NCBI GenBank assembly: GCA_037074615.1
Contig: CM073562.1
Location: forward strand, 12,695,001 to 12,759,000
Direction of reading: 5' to 3'
DNA from: Leucaena leucocephala
Lineage: Eukaryota; Streptophyta; Magnoliopsida; Fabales; Fabaceae
Length of the DNA: 64,000 nucleotides
A program made the translations under genes and the position numbers. This document shows positions 60,082 through 64,000 of the stretch, piece by piece. Position 1 is the stretch's first letter; every line of letters begins with the position of its first letter. The notes under the pieces were generated by a model. The model saw nothing but the letters and a program-made list of their open reading frames with translations, did no database searches and was not told where the DNA came from.

Positions 60082-60948
60082 CATATTTAGTAGGATTTGG
60101 GAGCTAAGAAGTGGAAGTGGAAGTAGAAGTAAGATAAAGCATTTCCCTTGTTTAGTATTATGGAATTCTGGTCCACTTCTACTTCTAATATTTTGCGTCA
60201 TTTTAGTTTGATCTAGAAAGCTGACAATTGAGATGTATTCCATGGAAATGAAATATTTTAGACCATTTTACCTCAACTTATGAAATTCTAATATAATTTT
60301 ACCCTTTCCCAAATCAGAACAAAATGGCCTCTTCTTCCTTCACACGTTGCCCCTCAATGGCTATGGCTTCTTTCTTCATCATCGCTATTCTCATTGACAC
60401 AATCCTCGTACTTGACAAACACTGGTCACCCAGTTCTCTCTTGTGGCGGCTTCGCTATCCTTCCTCTTACTCACACCTCTATCCTCGTACTTGAATGTGG
60501 TGGTAAATAGTTCCTCTGTGCCACCGACAATTGTGGCGAATGTTGCGGTTGCCTCGAGTGTGGCTATTTATGGCTGTCTGTACCGGTGACTGTGGCGGTC
60601 GCCTCAAGTACAATGGTGCTCATAGGGTAACTTCGGCTCTCTAGCTTAGTTTAGCATCCACCATGGTGTGAACAACTATTCCTCCTACGTCATCAACTTC
60701 ATGGACGATTTCAACGAATGGAGAGAGAGAGAGGCAAAGTAGAAGAGGAGGAATGTATACAAGAAAAATGAGGGTAAATAATGAGGGTAAAGAAGTCTTT
60801 TTATTTAACTCTCATCTATTTTTTAAAAAAATATACATCAATTCCATACTCATTTCTAACATATCAAAAAACTTTTAAAACACATTTTCAGCCTAATGCT
60901 ATTTCCACTTTTACTTCCATAAAAAACTCTTGCATCCTACCAAATATA
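60082..60948 (-). mobile_element. MITE of the TTTGGTAGGATG family with GC-rich core
   Basis: The ends are ATATTTAGTAGGATTTGG and, in reverse, ATATATTTGGTAGGATGC. The right 80 bp match the left end of 11112-11490 in reverse. The middle (about 60325-60690) is GC-richer, with repeats of GTGGCGGTCGCCTC-type wording, and could be captured genic DNA. No complete frame remains. Confidence 0.6.
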
Positions 60949-60958
60949 TTGATAGAGC

Positions 60959-61629
60959 TAGGGATGTGCATAAAGCCCACGGCTCGGTATGCCTACCTGA
61001 GTCCGCAATAAAAATGCCCTGCATAGCCTGATAAATATAGGGCAGGGTTGGGCATGGGGCTACAAAATATAGCCCATACATTTTTTGTGCTGGGCACCTG
61101 GCATGGGTGTTGCCTTGCCATGCCCATAAGCACCCCTTCTTTTATTTTTTTACTTTTTTCCCTTTATGTTAGTATGCTACACTTGGAAGAGAGAATATGA
61201 TAGCTACTAGTGACTAGAATGTCATTTTAGAAATATGAATAGTTAAGTAAGTTATATCCTTTAATATTTATAACTATATTAATTTTGCAAAGTTGTAATT
61301 ACAGACGACTTAGACTTCAAGATTTATTTTTTATATGCAACGGATCTCAAAACTTTAATTATTATCTTTGTTACCTTATTCTTAGTGGATTATAGATATT
61401 ATTTAACTCTTAAAAACACATGAATATGATATTATTTTAGAAGTTTATAATTGTATATTTTTTTTACAACATGAGTATGACATCACAATTTGGGCATGTC
61501 AAGCCCAAAATTGTTAGGGCTTTTATCGGGTAGGACCGGACATAAGCTGTAAAATGCAGCCTATACTTTTTTTGGGCAGGGCACCGAGCAGGAGGTTATC
61601 CTACCAAACCCTGACTATACACACCCCTA
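60959..61629 (+). mobile_element. hAT MITE with perfect 8-bp target duplication
   Basis: Starts TAGGGATGTGCATAAAGCCC and ends GACTATACACACCCCTA, an inverted pair. gatagagc stands on both sides (60951-60958 and 61630-61637). 671 bp, no transposase frame. The best preserved of the family that includes 29092-29865. Confidence 0.92.
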
Positions 61630-61637
61630 GATAGAGC

Positions 61638-62764
61638 ATTTCCAATGTTGCAGAGTCAAATGAGCTCTTCTTATTATCTCTAGAATCTCCTTTACAATCT
61701 ATATTACCATAATCGGGGTGACACAAAACATATATATCATTTTCTTCTTTTTGAACCTTCACCTAATTCAAATGGAGTCCTTAAAAAAAATAGGGCTCAA
61801 AATCTTTCAAGATCAAAATAAGATTATTGATTAGGATTATTTGATTACAAGCTATAGAAAAACAAATATAGAATATTGAGTTGGATTGACCTAAGTCTAT
61901 TTTTTAATTGAACTAGGTATTACAAAATTTTAAGAGAGAAGTTAGTGATTACTCAAAAAGAACAAGATGTCATCTCCATTCTTTTCTCTTTTTCAGTTCC
62001 TGAACTTTCTCTTAATTATCGATCTAGTTTTTTAATTTTGAATCAGAACAATTTAGTCTTTGTAGTTTATTATGTTAAGTATTATAATGACTAAGTTTTT
62101 TTGACTCAAAAAAATTACAAGGATTGAATTGAATTGAAGAAATATTCAGGGGCCAGAAGTTATACTTTGTCATGCTTACGTAAAGTACTACAAAGATTAT
62201 TAGGAACAAGTTTGTGGATCGGAAAGAACAGATTGGGATAGTTAACTCACATCTATTTGTGTTCAGTTGAGTCAAATGTAGGCATTGGCCATTGTAGTCT
62301 CTTACATAGCTCAAATAGGGTGGTCCTGGGTCCTCCTTTTTTCATATTGATTGATGCAATAACTGTAAGTATGAATCAACAAAAGACAGTTGACTTAGTT
62401 ATTAAAAGAACAGCTCTTCTCATCCTTGATATAGAAATGCAATGGATCGAAGACAGTTTGAAAGACAAGGGGATAACAGAGAAAAGATCGATGGCGCAAA
62501 CCTGGAATTGCATCATTGGTATCAGAGAGTTCCATTGAAAAGTATTTGGGAGATGATATATTATTAGTTTTGTCCACCTTAGCCTTCTTAAATATTACTA
62601 GCTCTTAGACATGCTCATTAGGTAGACTAGGGCAAATATCAAATTCCTTTTTCTCTTGGTGCAACTATTATTGTATGAAATTCCCCTCTTCTGCAATTGC
62701 AAGGACAAAGTATACAGACCACTACCAATACAAGTAGATACCACGATTGGTGTAACAAAATAAC
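61638..62764. other. Stretch without recognised genes
   Basis: Several short frames, none recognisable. The frame at 62257-62538 (+) has no domain. Confidence 0.4.
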
Positions 62765-62830
62765 TGATCAACAACAACAATAATAATAAGCCTTATCCCA
62801 ATAGGTGAGGTCAACTATATAGATCACATG
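62765..62830 (-). mobile_element. 3' tail of an RTE-type LINE or related retroposon
   Basis: In reverse the segment reads GACCTCACCTATTGGGATAA, then GGCTTATTATTATTG with TTG repeats. From memory, that resembles the common 3' end of plant RTE elements (GACCCCACCTAGTGGGATAAGGC with TTG repeats). No coding part is attached. Confidence 0.55.
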
Positions 62831-63753
62831 ATACTATTGTGCGTTATCAAAAACTAAATCCTTAGATAAGTTATTGACTAAGAGATCTCACTCCACAACC
62901 TCGTTGAGTGTTCTTAGCAAACAAATATCAAATGTAACTAATCAACACAATTAAAAAAAAACTAGCATATTAAAAGTAAACTAGATTCCAGTGCAGTTAA
63001 TTTCAGTTGGTCAGAAGATCTAGTGGTTTTAGCAAACACATATACATGGACAAAGGTCTATTTGGTTAATTTCTGAGCCAGTTTAGGATCAAATATTCCT
63101 TGTGTTATAAAGGATAGCTCAGTGCACGAGGCTCCTACCAAATAGGATCTTAAGAGGAATAGATATGTGTAGTGTATAATGCAAATATAATATGTTATCT
63201 TTATTAGGAAACGCAGATACATCACTTGCTCTCTCTAAGAGAAAGAAGATGGGTTGCAATAACGCTTTTCCAGCTGACAGAAACTAAAGTTCAAATGAAA
63301 CACTACTGAGCTGGATGGTAATAGTCGATATTTCCTTTGTGAAAGATACGGAAAAGATTATACTTATATCAAGTTCCTTATATTCATTATATCAAATTCT
63401 CAATCACATTTTGCCATGTGTACCATTTTTTTAAGTGGATTAAGTTAAATGAAGATATTAAAAAAAAGACACATAGCAAAACATGATTAGAGAACTTGAC
63501 AAAATAGATACAAAGAACTTAATCTAAATTTTTCCATATGAAAATATTTTATCATCAATGTAGATAGTATATCGGTATCATTATATTTTATTATTCTGTC
63601 ATTATGAGCCATTAATACCTGGGCTCCTATCTTCTTTATATAAGAAATTCATTTCACATTTCTCTCTACTTAATACGAAGCCTCTATTTCATTGATTCTT
63701 TAAATGAGTTATTACGCGATAAAATTTTGGTATCTTCACCAAGTTCAGGTTTG

Positions 63754-63758
<5 letters not shown>
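62831..63758. other. Stretch without recognised genes
   Basis: AT-rich, nothing identified. It may include more of the LINE-like sequence near 62831-62930. Confidence 0.4.

Positions 63759-63811
<53 letters not shown>
63759..63811. repeat. AT dinucleotide microsatellite
   Basis: About 26 uninterrupted AT units. Likely highly variable in length between individuals. Confidence 0.97.
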
Positions 63812-63813
<2 letters not shown>

Positions 63814-64000
63814 TTGCCTGCATCTTTACCAATAATATTATTTTCTCCTTAAAAAATCTTCTTCCATATTCCATTATGAGGAACTATTTTTACAATCTTT
63901 AGTTTCCTAATCATATAAAATATTATTACCAAAAGTTGATCTACTTCAGGACCAATCCAATACCCTAGAGAAAAGGTTTGAGTCTTCTACCAAAGTGAAA

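Noticed and set aside
63689..63874. Minus-strand frame with repeating Ile-Tyr
   Set aside because: It is a translation of the AT microsatellite.

Overview
The window is nuclear DNA from a flowering plant, almost certainly a core eudicot. It is AT-rich, has many short exons with plant-type introns, and carries plant-specific families: an RLT-type ISWI accessory factor, a long P-class PPR protein and a HUELLENLOS-type mitochondrial L14. It also holds a dense layer of plant transposable elements. I cannot fix the order or species. No CRISPR array, operon, prophage or other prokaryotic feature is present, and I found no clearly new biological system.

Four host genes are supported. At 1-7909 (+) are the last eleven exons of an RLT3-like homeobox-DDT gene; its 5' part lies outside the window. 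At 26854-27632 (-) is a three-exon gene for a 198-residue protein that I do not recognise. At 33095-35338 (-) is a three-exon, 168-residue mitochondrial ribosomal protein uL14m gene. At 54548-57670 (+) is an intronless 1040-residue PPR gene resembling Arabidopsis At5g14770. The genes look functionally unrelated, apart from two organelle gene-expression factors.

The rest is mostly transposable elements. An old Copia-type retrotransposon (about 14.1-26.5 kb, +) is split by two insertions of about 3.2 kb whose outer ends look alike. A Gypsy chromovirus (37369-42468, -) has near-identical LTRs but about 17 in-frame stops, mostly TAG where CAG is expected. Next to it lies a PIF/Harbinger transposase relic (about 42.65-43.25 kb). 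A 4.7 kb Mutator-like element with inverted arms of about 530 bp fills 45809-50487. A minus-strand Copia RT fragment (about 51.0-51.9 kb) and a hAT transposase pseudogene (57692-59036) follow; the latter starts 22 bp after the PPR stop codon.

Small non-autonomous elements fall into families. There are five Tourist-like copies (1568-2094, 11533-12230, 36663-37163, 45187-45690, 52498-53185). There is one hAT family with 8-bp target duplications (29092-29865, 60959-61629, relic near 10.1-10.85 kb), an unrelated hAT-like element (2528-3592), a pair of SINE-like copies and further MITEs. Two elements sit inside RLT3-like introns. Stretches not listed as features are AT-rich and I see nothing recognisable in them.
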